A DNA stretch of 64,000 bases from Rutpela maculata (GCA_936432065.2 OW386287.2:189409729-189473728), one strand, 5' to 3'. Numbered from the stretch's first letter, positions 35,679 through 47,580 are shown. The notes: generated by a model not told the origin, from the letters alone. Made by a program: numbers and translations.

Positions 35679-36304
35679 CAGGGGCGGCTGGTGAAATTTC
35701 AATAATTTTTTTCTCGTCTCTGGCGCATGGGACCCATACGAAATATGGGAACTAACATCTAGAGAAGCACTCCTCTAACGACCCGTAAAAAATTTTGAAA
35801 AAGCAATTTGCGAAAAATTTTTTCAAAATTCGATTGACCCTCCTAGGTCTAGGGACTCCTGTTGAAAATTATTTTTTTTTGTCATATACATTTTACTTTT
35901 CATAAAAGTACAACAATAGGTTTTGGAGTTTATGAAAATATTTTCATTATTAACTGAAATACAATGAACTGAAATTTTGTAATTTACAATTTAACAAATT
36001 ATAAAATTTCAATTCTTTGTATTTCAGTTAGTAATGAAAATATTTTCATAAACTCTAAAACCTATTGTTGTACTTTTATGAAAAGTAAAATGTATACGAC
36101 AAAAAAAAATAATTTTCAACAGGAGTCCCTAGACCTAGGGGGGTCAATCTAATTTTGAAAAAATTTTTCGCAAATTGCTTTTTCAAAATCTTTTACGGGT
36201 CGTTAGAGGAGTGCTTCTCTAGATGTTAGTTCCCATATTTCGTATGGGTCCCATGCGCCAGAGACGAGAAAAAAATTATTGAAATTTCACCAGCCGCCGC
36301 TGCG
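35679..36304. mobile_element. Near-perfect foldback hAT-type MITE in the hAT pseudogene
   Basis: About 625 bp and almost entirely palindromic; arms of about 280 bp meet near 35,985. TIR CAGGGGCGGCTGGTG / CAGCGGCGGCTGGTG has the CAG(G/C)GGCGG style of hAT elements. Flanks share CGGGCAT (35,672-35,678 and 36,306-36,312), close to an 8-bp duplication. Shared inner words include 'gcgcatgggacccatacg' and 'gtgcttctctagatgttag' (inverted). Confidence 0.88.
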
Positions 36305-36400
36305 GCGGGCATGGACTTTGCGGAAATTTAGATATTTTAAATATGCCCCAGGTACATCTGTCGACGTCGAGCGGCCCTTCTCGTAATATAACTAGATTTT

Positions 36401-37520
36401 CAACTAAAGGCGCCGAAATTTAAATTCAAAATATTTAGAACAAATATTAGTAATATACTTTTATTCTTGTAACCGGCAGTGAAAAATACTTGTGTTATGC
36501 CTCCAGTTCTCTTCGAGTGAGTGTTTATATTAAATTGACTTTATCAACTTTGGATAATATCGAATTCGCTAAAAAAAATTCAACGTAAAATATCGTTTCA
36601 TGCATGCATGCAAATCTGTATGCGTTGACACATAACCACCTAAAGCCAACCCTGGTTTTTTGTCATATCCGATCGGTAATTCCGACCTCTGCAAATCACC
36701 ACAATTTCCATCCCATAACGTCTTTATGAATTTTCGACTTTTATACATCTAAAGCGGTTCGTAATTAACACATTTTCCGAAACTGCTGCTAAAATACTTA
36801 AATTGTGCAAATGTTGTTTTTACGTATCATAAATTTAACGAAAAAGTCATAAGGACCTTTCTTTATCAGCAGTTTATGAGCCTTTGATTAAAAAAGGAGG
36901 AGTTCAAATGGCTAAGTGGATCGTACACCTTAACACAAACTTTTAGCACCCACCTTTAAGCCCAGTGCTCATTTTACTGGTCTAGTATGATTTCTAATTT
37001 TCGTGTCTATGTACGTTAAAACAGAAATCATTAGTAAAAGCAACCTCTCTAAGTCTGCAACACGATTGACGCGATTCAGGTCCACTTCGTTTATGTTCTA
37101 ATTAAATAAAATTGGTTGTTTTCTTTTCGAGAAAGTGTTTTACATTTGTCTGATTAAATTCTATATGTATTGTAACTATAAATGAAAAGTTTAAACATAT
37201 ATTCTGGTGGGTTTATCAGGTCATGTTGTTTAAAATATAGGTGCAGATAATTTCCTCTGTCCTCACCCTCTGTTTTTATATCACCCTCTTACCGTTGCCT
37301 AGTGTGTGTTGTGTTTTCAGTGGAGTTGTCATGAAGGGCACCTTGATGTGAAATGGTTCTCCCCATCCAATAATCCCTGGGCTGTAATGTCTTGTTATAT
37401 TATTTGTTTCTCCCGTATTAGATTAGTGGTCGATTGGTTTCCTAGTGTTTCATTCCAGATATTTTATAGTAGGTTAGATTAATATTAAACTGGTTTAACT
37501 GGGTTAGTATTGTACAGGGT
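36401..37520. other. No gene recognised
   Basis: Low-information AT-rich sequence. The 'gtacagggtgcggttgag' near 37,512 may be the outer end of the following mariner-type element. Confidence 0.45.
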
Positions 37521-37682
37521 GCGGTTGAGAAACGGACGATTATAAAAACGACATAAATCCTACAAAGGCTTTATTTAAGAAATTATAAGTATGCCGTCTT
37601 AAAGTACAAATAAACGCATTTTATTTTTTGGAGACAACATCTTCAAGGTGACCTCAGCCTCTCCACAGACATTTCTCCAATC

Positions 37683-39603
37683 TTGAGCGGCAGAAAAACG
37701 GGCATATATGGAAATTGGCTTTTACGCCAGTGCAACGTCAACCGTAATAATCCAGTGCCGTCTAGTTTTGCCATTAAGATATGGATTAGGAGCTTTGAAC
37801 AAACCGGTTATGCACTGAAAAAATGTCTTCAGGTAAAGAAATATGTGTACTTTGTAACGGTTCACTTTTTAGCCTTTACTAATAGTTTATTTAACTTACA
37901 GATTTTACCACATTTTGTATTTTTTTTGTTATAAAATTATTTAAGCTGGCTCTGTATTTACGGTAGGTATATTGCCTGCATAATTTAGTTTTGAATCTTT
38001 CGCGCATCATACAAGTTCCGTTTCCAATATAATAGAAGACTATCGAAACATATAGAAACTTTCTTGGGTGGGCGCATTCGTGCTTTCTTTAGATTTTTAG
38101 CGCGTAAACGAGAAGGTTGATCATTCTAGTTAGGAATGAGCTCTGAATAGCAGGTGAGCGTAATGCCCCGGGTGAATTTACCAGTCTATTCTAAATTTCT
38201 CTCGCTAGTTTCACAATAATTATTTGATTAATCTTATGTATTAATCTGTCTTATTTATAAGAAAAATAAGTGAGTGCTATGTAGTCCCCGTACCTTCAAA
38301 CTGTAAGTACAATACTGTCAAAAGTCGTTGCTAGTCCCGTGACCGTTTGAAGTTTATATCCTACCAGGAGTTGGTAGTTTGTCAACGAACCTTCAGCGTA
38401 CATCTTAGTGTAAGCGCGTTATTGTTTTCCTAAACAATTTTCGGTTCGAATTTTAGCTGAAAGCAATCGAATTGGTAGAAATTAAAAGTATTCGTATGGA
38501 GCATCTTTTGTTTTGTTTGGACATTTATTATGTCTGGTACAGTTTGTAACTGTTTTAATGTATTTTAATGATTTCTGTTCATATAACGTTTTTTTCGTAG
38601 GAACTAATGTTTGGTAATATTGCAAATAATTTGTTTGACAATTTCGCGCTGGCCAGCTAAACGTCTTTATTTTGTTTTATATTTTCTTTTGAATGTATGT
38701 ACATTTATTATTGTTTATATGACGACAGGATTATTGTTGCCTATTTCCCCGAAGACTTCTCTTTGCTCTCCGAATCTACTATTTCCTTGTAATATATTTT
38801 GTTATTGATTATTTGTTTGTTTTATTGATCGAGCAAAATGTTATTAAAGATTGTAAATTAAAGTAATTATTAAATATTAAAGTTAGAATTTGGGTTAAAG
38901 CAATATTAATCTAAATATTTATTAAAGATTTCTCCCTTTTAAAATCTCGTAGTTACAACGTATACCAGAAGACATTGCGACTGTCAAGGCCGTCGTCGAA
39001 CATGGCCAATGGCGTTCTGCATGACACTTTCGTTAAACATTTTGGACAGAATCTTATGACGTATTTTGCATAAAAACCTTAATTTCCACAGAATTTTTGT
39101 CGTTTTTAGACGAGAATGAAATCCTTAATCATAATCTGTTTATGGCTGATGAAGGACATTTTATCTGTCCGGTTTTGTTAATAAACAAAATTATCAGATT
39201 GGTCGACTGAAAATCCCCACCATGTGCACTAGAAACCTTTACACAGTGCTACCGTTACAGTATGGTGTACAATATCACCTTTCAGCATTAATGGTCTTTA
39301 CTTTTTTGAGGATGAAAATGGAAATGCGACAAAAATGCAACATCAGCCCACTATATCGACATGGCTGAGACGTTCTTCACGTTCTTTGGCCAGCAAGATC
39401 GCCTAATTTGGCAGCATGTGATTTTTTCTCTGGGGCTATTTAAGAACGATGTCTACACTAATCAGCCCCATGCAATATTTCCAAAATTACAAGAAGAAAT
39501 AACCAGAACTGAATGAAAATGCTACGCCGTGTAATGAGTAATATGTACTCAAAATTAGAGGAGTGTCTGCACAGAGGTGGAAGTCACCTTCAACATGTCT
39601 TCA
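37683..39603 (+). pseudogene. Mariner/IS630-type transposase pseudogene (second copy), interrupted
   Basis: N-terminal HTH part NNPVPSSFAIKIWIRSFEQT then GYALKKCLQ at 37,750-37,832. An interruption of about 1.12 kb (37,833-38,952) follows. Then RIPEDIATVKAVVEHGQWRS, RRILHKNLNF-like text, LMADEGHF (acidic catalytic region), TVTVWC-like text, YFFEDENGNATKM, and an FFLWGYLR-like segment near 39,427-39,450, with frameshifts. The order matches insect DUF4817-linked mariner transposases (established knowledge), but it is a different subfamily from the copy at 4,668. The interruption starts GT and ends AG, which may be chance. Confidence 0.75.
37833..38952. other. Interruption inside the mariner pseudogene
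   Basis: No coding or repeat identity found. The left boundary is AG/GTAAAG and the right is TCTCGTAG/T, so it can be read as an intron-like or inserted segment. Homology to other parts of the window was not seen. Confidence 0.35.
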
Positions 39604-39610
39604 AGAAATA

Positions 39611-40044
39611 ATAGTATATTGTGTATTTAGGTGTGAAAGCAATACAAATATCGAAGTCCGGGAATGTGCTTTCACACCGAAGTACACATACTATTTTTTC
39701 CTGAAATCACAATCAGTATTATTATAAATTAAGGAATTTGTATTAATGCATAACATTTCTTCATTACATTCTAACTGCTTACTAATAAATGTAATTTTAA
39801 TGTGAGTTGGTTTGTCTGCGTGTATTTATTTACTGTCTAAAATATACATAAAAAACCGTACAGGAATATTACTTTCTCGGCTTAGGCCGAGAAAGTAACA
39901 TTCCCGTATGGTTTTGTTGATCGTTGCTTGGGAACGGATCTTTTTCTGATAGTTTCTTAGCAACGGACTAAAATGCTGGAATTGTGCATTTTTCGATCTG
40001 AAATCGCGCCGAAAATGTAGACATTGCCGATCGATTTCAGAAAA
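39611..40044. repeat. Double-hairpin repeat, unit 2
   Basis: Direct copy of the unit at 27,450. Hairpin 1 has lost its inner loop ('caatacaaatatcgaagtcc'). Hairpin 2 is at 39,855-39,911 ('tttctcggcttaggccgaga'). It runs directly into unit 3. Confidence 0.8.
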
Positions 40045-40460
40045 ATAGTATATTGTGTATTTAGGTGTGAAAGCAATACATTCCCGGACGATGATGCAAA
40101 TTGTTGGCCAAGGTGCTAGCCGAGGCCAACAAGCATTGAAGTTCGGGAATGTGCTTTCACACCGAAGTACATATACTATTTTTTCTGAAATCACAATCAG
40201 TATTATTATAAGGTAAGGAATTTGTATTAATGCATAACATTTCTTCATTACAATCTAAGTGCTTATTAATAAATGCAATTTTAATATGAGTTGGTTTGTC
40301 TGCGTGTATTTATTTATTGTCTAAAATATACATAAAATACCGTACGGGAATGTTACTTTCCCAGCCTAGGCCGGGAAAGTAACGGTTTTGTTGATCGTTG
40401 CTTGGTAACGGATCTTTTCCGGTATATTTTCAGATAGTTTCTTAGCAACGGACTAAAATA
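40045..40460. repeat. Double-hairpin repeat, unit 3 (tandem)
   Basis: Begins 'atagtatattgtgtattta' immediately after unit 2. Hairpin 1 is complete (with 'ggtgctagccgaggccaac') and hairpin 2 is at 40,340-40,384. The tail stops at 40,460, shorter than unit 1. Head-to-tail tandem arrangement with unit 2. Confidence 0.8.
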
Positions 40461-41149
40461 TTTTTTCCGTACTTTAAGATAATATATTCAGCATATAAAG
40501 CATTTTAGCGAGTTATTGAGATTTTATATTCGCCCGTATCTCTGCCACACCCTGTATATCTAATTATAAAACGTAGATGAATGGAGATATCCAATGCGGG
40601 CAAGCCAAAAAAAAAATTATTTATGTATAATTTTTTGTTTCACGGGCACAAAAAATGAATCCCTTATATTGTAATAGCTATGATCTGAAACTCAGTTGAA
40701 TCAGGCTTTGCCTTGGTTTGAATAGGCCTCAAAATTAATTAGTATACGGTTAATGTGGATATAATATGTTCCAAAATACTTTGTTATATCCTCGCTTAAT
40801 TCTATCAGTTTTTATAGAAAATAAATTAAACCCAAGTTAGATTTACATTATTTCCTTAACGATGTATTTTAATCTGCAAAAATGAACATGAAGAACGTTC
40901 GAGGATTTTATAATTTTTTAAAGATAAATTCCATTTGTCAGTCATTAGCAGTAACATACTCAGTAATAAACTATTCCGATGTTTTTGTTTAGCAATGGAT
41001 AATCCCCCCTATACAAAATATGTGTACTAATAATAATAGATAAGATTAATTCTAGTATTTTTTCCATTATAATTGTTTATTATTGTCCTTAGTTTGTGTA
41101 ATTTATTTATCACAGTTTCTTACAAGATTTAATGATCCGTGTATTATTC
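40461..41149. other. No gene recognised
   Basis: AT-rich without motifs. Confidence 0.5.
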
Positions 41150-41930
41150 TAGTTGGCATCCCCTTGTTGTATGGCACGTCTCACAGTATCATGTCATCTG
41201 GGGCGTTTATCTGCTAGTCGTACGACCTCACCGAAGCTCACCAGCTTGTTGTTGACTTCAGCCCAACGTATTGGAATTCTCTTCGCATATTGCCTTCTGG
41301 TTTTCCCTGAATCGTTAACCGTTCTGTATTGTCCTCTCTTCGGTTGATGTGGCCAAGAATTGAGATGATTTCTAGAGAATACGACGCTAGAGAATCGCAA
41401 ATGCGTAAAGGGAGATGAAGACAATCAGGTCTGATTTTTGTGCGTCTCGTGATACTTCCAAATTTTGCTCAACTAATAAGTTGCCGATCATCCCATATGA
41501 ATTCTTCTTCGAATCTCATTTATAATTACCGTCGCGCCAAGGTATATCATCTTGTTTACTATCTTTCACAATGACCTATCTTAATGTGTCAGAGTGGTTT
41601 TCATTTGTTTGATTTAAAATCATAATTTTCGTTTTGTTGTAATTTACACTGAAATCATAATCAGAACTTATTTTTGGAAGCCTGCCCAGCAGGTGTATGA
41701 GCTCATTCTCGCTTGCTGCAACCTAGGAACTGCCATCTGCACATCTCAAGTTCGAAATCGTAGTTCTGTCTATAACTCTCTACCATGCCAGTCCTCCCAC
41801 ATCACATCACATCATATGTTTACTATAAATGCTAAGGATGATTAGTGGCAGAACAGAGTCCTACCTGACGTCTTGGCCAACTAATTCTGAAGCGAAGATT
41901 GAAAAATATACAGCATTATTTTACTAACGC
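41150..41930 (-). pseudogene. LINE reverse-transcriptase C-terminal fragment
   Basis: Minus-strand pieces in shifting frames: YNKTKIMILNQTNENHSDTL, YLGATVIINEIRRRIHMG, LGHINRREDNTERLTIQG (an HIxR..Y...LxIxGKxEGxR pattern), and RWAEVNNKLVSFGEVVRLAD then KRPRM. This is the post-catalytic thumb and C-terminal region of RTE/CR1-style LINEs that ends GRGRPxxRWxDxIK...A.+R..WR (family memory). Many frameshifts and stops; no target duplication identified. Confidence 0.6.
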
Positions 41931-42212
41931 GTGATATTTTTATATGCAATCTGTTTATTCCTTCTTATGTAGTAGTATAAAGATTGAGTTTCTCCAATAT
42001 TTATTTTCCATATTTTTTTTCATATCTGTGAAGGATTTTCACTCGATCTTCACCAACTAACTCAAGCACCCCGTCCGTCATATTGTCAACTGAAATTGCT
42101 TTTTCAGTTTAAAACACATTATTCTTTAATTGTTCAAATAAGAAATAATCGCAAGGCAACCTGGAGACCGTGCAAGCTACAGTCTCTGGCTGATTAGTCG
42201 ATCATCATAAAA

Positions 42213-43258
42213 CTGTGATCAGTGAGCAACCTTGAAAACCTATGAGAGAGCTGCTGGAGCAGGCCATTTATGATCAATTTCTGAGAAAACGTGAATGACC
42301 GTTATAATGAACAGCTGGCGAGCAGATGGTACGCGTGTATCAAACATGTCTAAACTTGTCTAGACTGATCTAAAATATATAGGAATTTTAAGAAAGATTA
42401 TGTGAAGGTCAAATGAACACCTGCCCTGAGTTCCAAGAAAATCAATGACCTGCTTTTCACGATAATATCCGGTATACAGGTGTTAAGCATTTGGTGAAAG
42501 GTGAATGACCTATATCAATTACCTCTGTAGGAACCAATTGAAACTACTGTTCTCGCGATAACATATGGCGTGCAGGTGTTAGACATCTATCAAACATGTC
42601 TAAACTTGTCTAGACTGATCTAAGATATATAACGATAACATATGGCACACGGGTGTTTGATGACAGTTATGATAACATCTGGCGATGAGATGGCGAATAT
42701 CTAAAGACAAGTCTGGACATGTCTAAGATATATAGGAATTTTAAAAAGGTTATGTGAAGATCAGTAGGATTCATATATATCTTAGACGTCCAGACTTGTC
42801 TGTAGATATTCGCCATATCGTCGCCAGATGTTATCATAACGGTCATCAAACACCTGCATGCCATATGTTATCGTTATATATAGTCCACAGTACATCGCCC
42901 TTTTTTTTAATGATTAGTAACAGGCTGAATTTTCGTGAGTAGCTTTGTTTTGACGAGACGTTCAACTTTTCTCTCTCGAAAATTCTCGGTAGTGGTAGCT
43001 AATAGCAAAAATTATTTTTTCTATTTTACACGAATTAGACAATTCGACAACTTGTCAAATTATTAAAAAAAAGAGCGATGTACTGTGGACTAATACCTTA
43101 GATCAGTCTAGACAAGTTTAGACATGTTTGATAGGCGTGTACCATCTGCTCGCCAGGTGTTCATTATAACGGCCATTCACGTTCTCACAGAAATTGATCA
43201 TAAATGGCCTGCTCCAGCAGGTCTCTCACAGGTTTGGTTGCTCACTGATCACAAATGA
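42213..43258. mobile_element. Nested foldback element, about 1 kb
   Basis: Outer arms 42,213-42,375 and 43,093-43,258 share 'gatcagtgagcaacc', 'aggccatttatgatcaattt' and 'tatcaaacatgtctaaactt' (inverted). A second, inner palindrome is centred near 42,755 (arms 42,600-42,745 / 42,765-42,880, 'agatgttatcataac'). Direct repeats of 'acatgtctaaacttgtctag' occur near 42,345 and 42,594. A MITE sits in the right half. Confidence 0.75.
42881..43092. mobile_element. 212-bp MITE with TAGTC termini and ATA duplication
   Basis: TIRs TAGTCCACAGTACATCGC / inverted GCGATGTACTGTGGACTA. ATA flanks at 42,878-42,880 and 43,093-43,095. The other arm of the surrounding foldback (42,620-42,640) shows the site without insertion. 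Same TAGTC terminus and 3-bp duplication as the long-TIR transposons at 21,591, 31,600 and 58,596. Confidence 0.85.
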
Positions 43259-44866
43259 TCAGCTCCAGCAGCGCTGCCATTAGACATCTACTATACACTA
43301 ATTTTTAAGGTATGTAAACTCGATTCTACATAAGTAAGTGTGCGGCATTTCTGTATTCCATGTACTGTTCTGATTATGGATACATATAAACCGTTAGGTG
43401 GAACCATGCTTCATCATTAAAATATGTTAAAAACACATCATTGTTATTCAAATTTTCGTTGAATCAACAACAATATCGGTTTTCAAAGTCTGGAGGTAGT
43501 AACTGTTGAACAACGATTATCTTATAAAGATGTAAATGAAGTTATTTTTAATGCGTTATGGTTTGTTTCAATTGATAGACCTGAGAATCCGTTGATTTAT
43601 CTTGTATATTTTTAAAACATTTTCAGAAAGCCAAATCCTAATTTTATATATTTTTTATTTGCAGCCTGGTTACATATATAAACAGAAGTTCTAGGTATGG
43701 TTAATAGTTGTTTCAAATTGATGATAATTTCTACAAACAAATTCTTATTTTAAGTTTTTAAGAAATCTTCTTTTCAAATATGTAGTAAATTTAGTTATTT
43801 AAAAATTAGAGTAAAATTACCTGTTCAAGAGGATAACTTTGATATAGACTTTACCGGGTTTTGATTCATTATTTGCCACCTCAGTTAAAACAGTTAACCT
43901 ACTAGTTAATCTTCACTGGCAAAGGCAGTGTTTACCTGCAAAACGTTTAAGGACTACATATTTACGATTTGAAAATGTCTTATATGGAATACTTTAGGAA
44001 ATTCTTCCATAAATTGTTCGATGCAGGATTGTAATGAATATATCCACAAGTCATCAAAATGAAGAAATTTTTCTTACTAAAAGCCATTGCAAAGAACACA
44101 GAACTAGAACAAAATCAAAGAACTTAACCTGACATTCTGTTTCTCGTTAATATTATACCTACACTACAAGATAACTGAAGTAAATCACGTAGTTCTGAAA
44201 ATAACTGATCGTACGCAAGTAATAATCAAATCCAAATCAGTGGCAAAGGAACGATAATTACGCAATACCTAATACAATTCTACGTCTAGGACATGACATG
44301 AGAGATTAAAAGAAATGTGAAATGTTGAGATACGTCTACAATATACCGTGCAAGATATTCAACCAATACAAACCGTTACATTGGCTGCAATGGGGGGGGA
44401 GGGAGTCAACTTCGAAGCAAATTAACCATGCTCACACGCAACCGTAGATACATACGAAGTTAAATATCCCATGCATGAAAGCATGAATAATACTAAAAAC
44501 AAGGACTAAGGACATTTATGGGAATTCCGATGAACACCGATCCGCAAAATGTGAAGACTCAAGACGTGCCACAGGTGGCGCTTGTAACACTACCACACTA
44601 GGTGCGCTTTTTTGCTACAATTCTGGTCACCGGAACATGAATAGATATGTATCTTTTTATGTTTGCTTATAGTGGAAAATTGTATTCATACACATGAATG
44701 CCGATGCTATTATTCGTTATTTAATATAACCTAAGAATCCTAAGAAATTTGTCACCTCCCACCTAGCAATTTCGGTTTTATTGGTAAATATCATTTTGGT
44801 GATTCTAACGCTACCGGTCGTGGACCAAAAAAACGCACCTACTAAGTTCGCGCATATTGTCAATTA
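43259..44866. other. No gene recognised
   Basis: AT-rich with scattered GC. Nothing supported. 'acaggtggcgcttgtaac' near 44,571 faces 'actgcgccacct' at 46,045; these could be ends of the THAP-bearing element, unproven. Confidence 0.4.
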
Positions 44867-45032
44867 AGGCCATCACAGACAGATTTGCATAACTACATAG
44901 CACAGACGCATAAGGATTTCAAACAATCACAGGTGGTATAAAGAAACATGACGATCTTTATACCACCTGTGATAGGCTGAAATCCTTATGCTTCTTTGTT
45001 ATGTAGTTATGTAAGACCGTCTGTGATGGCCT
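44867..45032. mobile_element. Harbinger/Tourist-like hairpin MITE
   Basis: A 166-bp near-perfect hairpin with TIRs AGGCCATCACAGAC and GTCTGTGATGGCCT and a TTA duplication on each side (44,864-44,866, 45,033-45,035). Inner arms match ('aaggatttca', 'cacaggtggtataaag'). The TTA (TWA-type) duplication fits PIF/Harbinger. Confidence 0.88.
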
Positions 45033-45551
45033 TTAGGAAGTTTCCTATTGTAGAAATATCATTTACATTCAACCTCCTTTAGTAGTTTTTGAGTTAACTA
45101 GTCAAACAAACAAAAAAAAAATCATCTCGATATCTGAAGAACTTATTTAATTTCTTATTTGAACACTTCGCGCTTGACTGTGACGTCACAGTACACAACT
45201 CGCTGTAATTTTAGGCATAATTTACTTATTCAAATGATTAAAACGTTAAACAAGCCCAACTACAAGCGCTCGCTGTTGACAGAATCATGTACTGTGATGT
45301 AATCGAGCCTCAGTCCAGATGAGTGCTAACTTTTTTATTTATAGAGATAATTAAAAAAAATTATTTATAGACAGAGAATTATTTATAGAGATAATTAAAA
45401 AAAATACACATATTTTTTAGATTTTTACGACTATTTATTACGAGAAAATGAGAAAAATGGAAACTTCCTAATTGTCATATTTCGGTATTGTTTATGTCTA
45501 TAAATAATATAAATTTCTCTATATCAGTACATATATTCAGTAAGCGAAAAA

Positions 45552-45632
45552 ATGGGAAAAACATGCGCAATTGCTAAGAGTGAAAAAATTCTTCGCAACG
45601 TTAGAAAGACGCCTATGTTTCGAATACCCAAA
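45552..45632 (+). pseudogene. Possible THAP-domain first exon
   Basis: Reads MGKTCAIAKSEKILRNV then RKTPMFRIPK followed by the donor GTAAGT at 45,633. This has the layout of a THAP first exon (Met-Cys...FRIPK), but the second Cys of the pair is Ser (CAIAKS), so the zinc site is incomplete. No continuation exon is recognised downstream. Confidence 0.4.
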
Positions 45633-45639
45633 GTAAGTG

Positions 45640-47215
45640 ACTATTAAAATAATTTAGTAATGTTTAAAAATTACGTACAAACTTCAAGTTCCACATTACA
45701 GTGTCCGAAGTATATTTTTATTGTAAGATATTTCCTCACAAGTGTTTTTCACTCGGTTTTTCAGTAAAGAAATATTTCGTTTCCAGTTGTTTCCTAAGCC
45801 CATTTTTCTTTGTCATCTTCTCTATTTTAGTTTGTTCTAATATTCACGCAAAAATGTTACAGTCTAAATATATAATTTTTGAAAAACTTATTTTATTATT
45901 ATTTTTAATAATGAATAGCGCTGCCAACAATAAAATCATCTTTCATCACAAAGACTCTTTATAATAGTCACGAGTAACGATAATAAAACAACGCGATTGC
46001 ATATAAAATTCATATTTCTCCGCGTTCCAGTATGATAGTGAGAACTGCGCCACCTAACGTGCGGATTCTTTCTTCCAGTTTCACGAACATGTTGAAAGCA
46101 CGGGGTGCGTCATCCTTGTCTCTAGTATTCATGCATGGAAGGCTAAAATATGACAAACCTGAAATCCGAACTTAAAATTAACAAGTCACGTGTCCTATGA
46201 TCATTTATGAAAGCCCTGTGTATATAGCAATGGCAAGAAACATTGTTTAAGAGCCATCGGGGTAAGGAAGGTCGTGAAAAAGACTACTGAATAATAAAGC
46301 AGCCAAAACCGACAAAAGCCACCACTGCACAAATACCGCATATATATTTTAACAACACATGTCTTTCCTTAACTATACATGTAACCTAAAGTGTGCTGTA
46401 CAGTAATTAAATACGACGAATAAAACACCTAAAATCTTTCGATGCCCTTCAGAAGCTACTTATAAAAGGCATTGAGTGGGAGCACCATCTCATACGTTCC
46501 TCCCACCTGCTGCGGAAATTCACGTGTTTTGTATTGGAATTTCGTAAAAGAGACTTTCCTACGCTTATATGGTTTTACACTTGAAAATAAAAATTGTTAT
46601 TTTTATAAACTTTTTTCTTAAAGAAGTATAAAAATTTGGTATTTAAATTTCTGTAACGATGTACCTTATATAAATCGACACAGTACTTTGTACACGTACA
46701 CAGTACAAATAATGGCGTTACTCGTCTGTGCATAGAGCGTCAATATCACCGTTTATGAATAATTTCAGTTTTTTTAGTCCAAAGAACAAAACATTAGAAA
46801 CGCCTCTGAGTGTCAAGCAATTATTACGAAAAGAAAAACCCTTTCAAGCGTAATTCCGTTTGCATATGGAGGGTTCCAAAAAATTAGTACAGTTTACTTT
46901 ATATGATGAATCCAACAAATTATGTGGCATAAAAATGTAATATCTCGTAAATAGTTTCAGATGTTCAAATCAAATCTATTTGTCGTTGGTAAGTTCGAAA
47001 ATTCTATTATTATTTTTCTAAGTTTTTGGTCGTGTTCTTTGGAAAACAAAAGAGGAAGCAGCTCAGTTTCACACATTTTCCTCCATCATGAACACATTTT
47101 AAATTTTAAATTTGAAAAAGATGAGATGAATTCTACTCAAAAAGCTCGTTCCAACAATGTCACACGTGTATATATGGAAAAATATGTATCATATACTGGA
47201 GCCTCCCCTATTGAT
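45640..47215. other. No gene recognised
   Basis: AT-rich. The ORF at 45,701-45,964 is hydrophobic with no family motif. A 118-aa frame at 46,961-47,317 runs into the HINE-2 element. Confidence 0.45.
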
Positions 47216-47218
47216 TAT

Positions 47219-47580
47219 ACTCTTCGCAAAAACGAAGAGTATATTGTATTTGATCGGCACATTTCTAAATCAGTAAATATCGCTCGTAGAGAAAAAAATT
47301 TCATCTCATTATGTTAGTGAACGAATTCTGAACAATTTTCAAAATGTCCGTCTGTCCGTCTGGCAATCTTTGGCAATCCAGAGGTCTCGTTTTCGAATCC
47401 CGGACAGGGCGTTTTGTTTTTCATTTTTTGTTCATATATTTCTTTTTTACAACAAAGTTGGTATCACAAAATTTAGAATGTCCAAAAACTAACTTTATTT
47501 ACAAGAAAATTGCGAAGAGTATCCTATAGAATGTGTAATAATTATATAAAAAGCTCAGTAAACCGGCGAAGAGTATAATG
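47219..47580 (+). mobile_element. HINE-2 copy with terminal hairpin
   Basis: Opens with the hairpin ACTCTTCG CAAAAA CGAAGAGT, then 'tttgatcggcacatttct', a 'ccgtctgtccgtctgg' microsatellite, and ends with two 'gcgaagagtat' sub-terminal repeats (47,512-47,522 and 47,565-47,575). Between lies 'ttttcgaatcccgg', a B-box-like word that may be a fragment of a tRNA-derived insertion. A DINE/HINE-style architecture different in sequence from HINE-1. Confidence 0.65.

Larger units (their letters stand above)
31511..36400 (+). pseudogene. hAT transposase-like pseudogene (CGGBP1-like), with nested insertions
   Basis: Reconstructed only as scattered segments. N-terminus at 31,511 (MSHRTKPTEATVYSW) runs into the TIR element at 31,600 and continues at 34,729 with a BED-like finger region (CNTNIDTHISSKNHKRSVD), then IPWSKLDNPLFRQFLETYF. 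After frame changes: YIWLSVDETINACEFKV (catalytic-region SVDETT type), LLFFTDDGVNYMKAAGR, HVTCLAHGPRRIAETI and LPLEPIITRWETC. A 0.6-kb foldback MITE interrupts at 35,679. The extreme end, KYAPGTSVDVERPFS near 36,341-36,385, is the hAT dimerisation signature. Order and motifs fit the insect CGGBP1-like hAT family (established knowledge). Multiple frameshifts and the joins being out of phase show it is dead. Confidence 0.8.

Noticed and set aside
45701..45964. 87-aa hydrophobic ORF as a gene
   Set aside because: AT-rich hydrophobic reading typical of chance frames; no start context, motif or repeat support.
47380..47420. tRNA gene from the 'ttttcgaatcccgg' word
   Set aside because: No A box at proper spacing and no cloverleaf; at most a B-box fragment.
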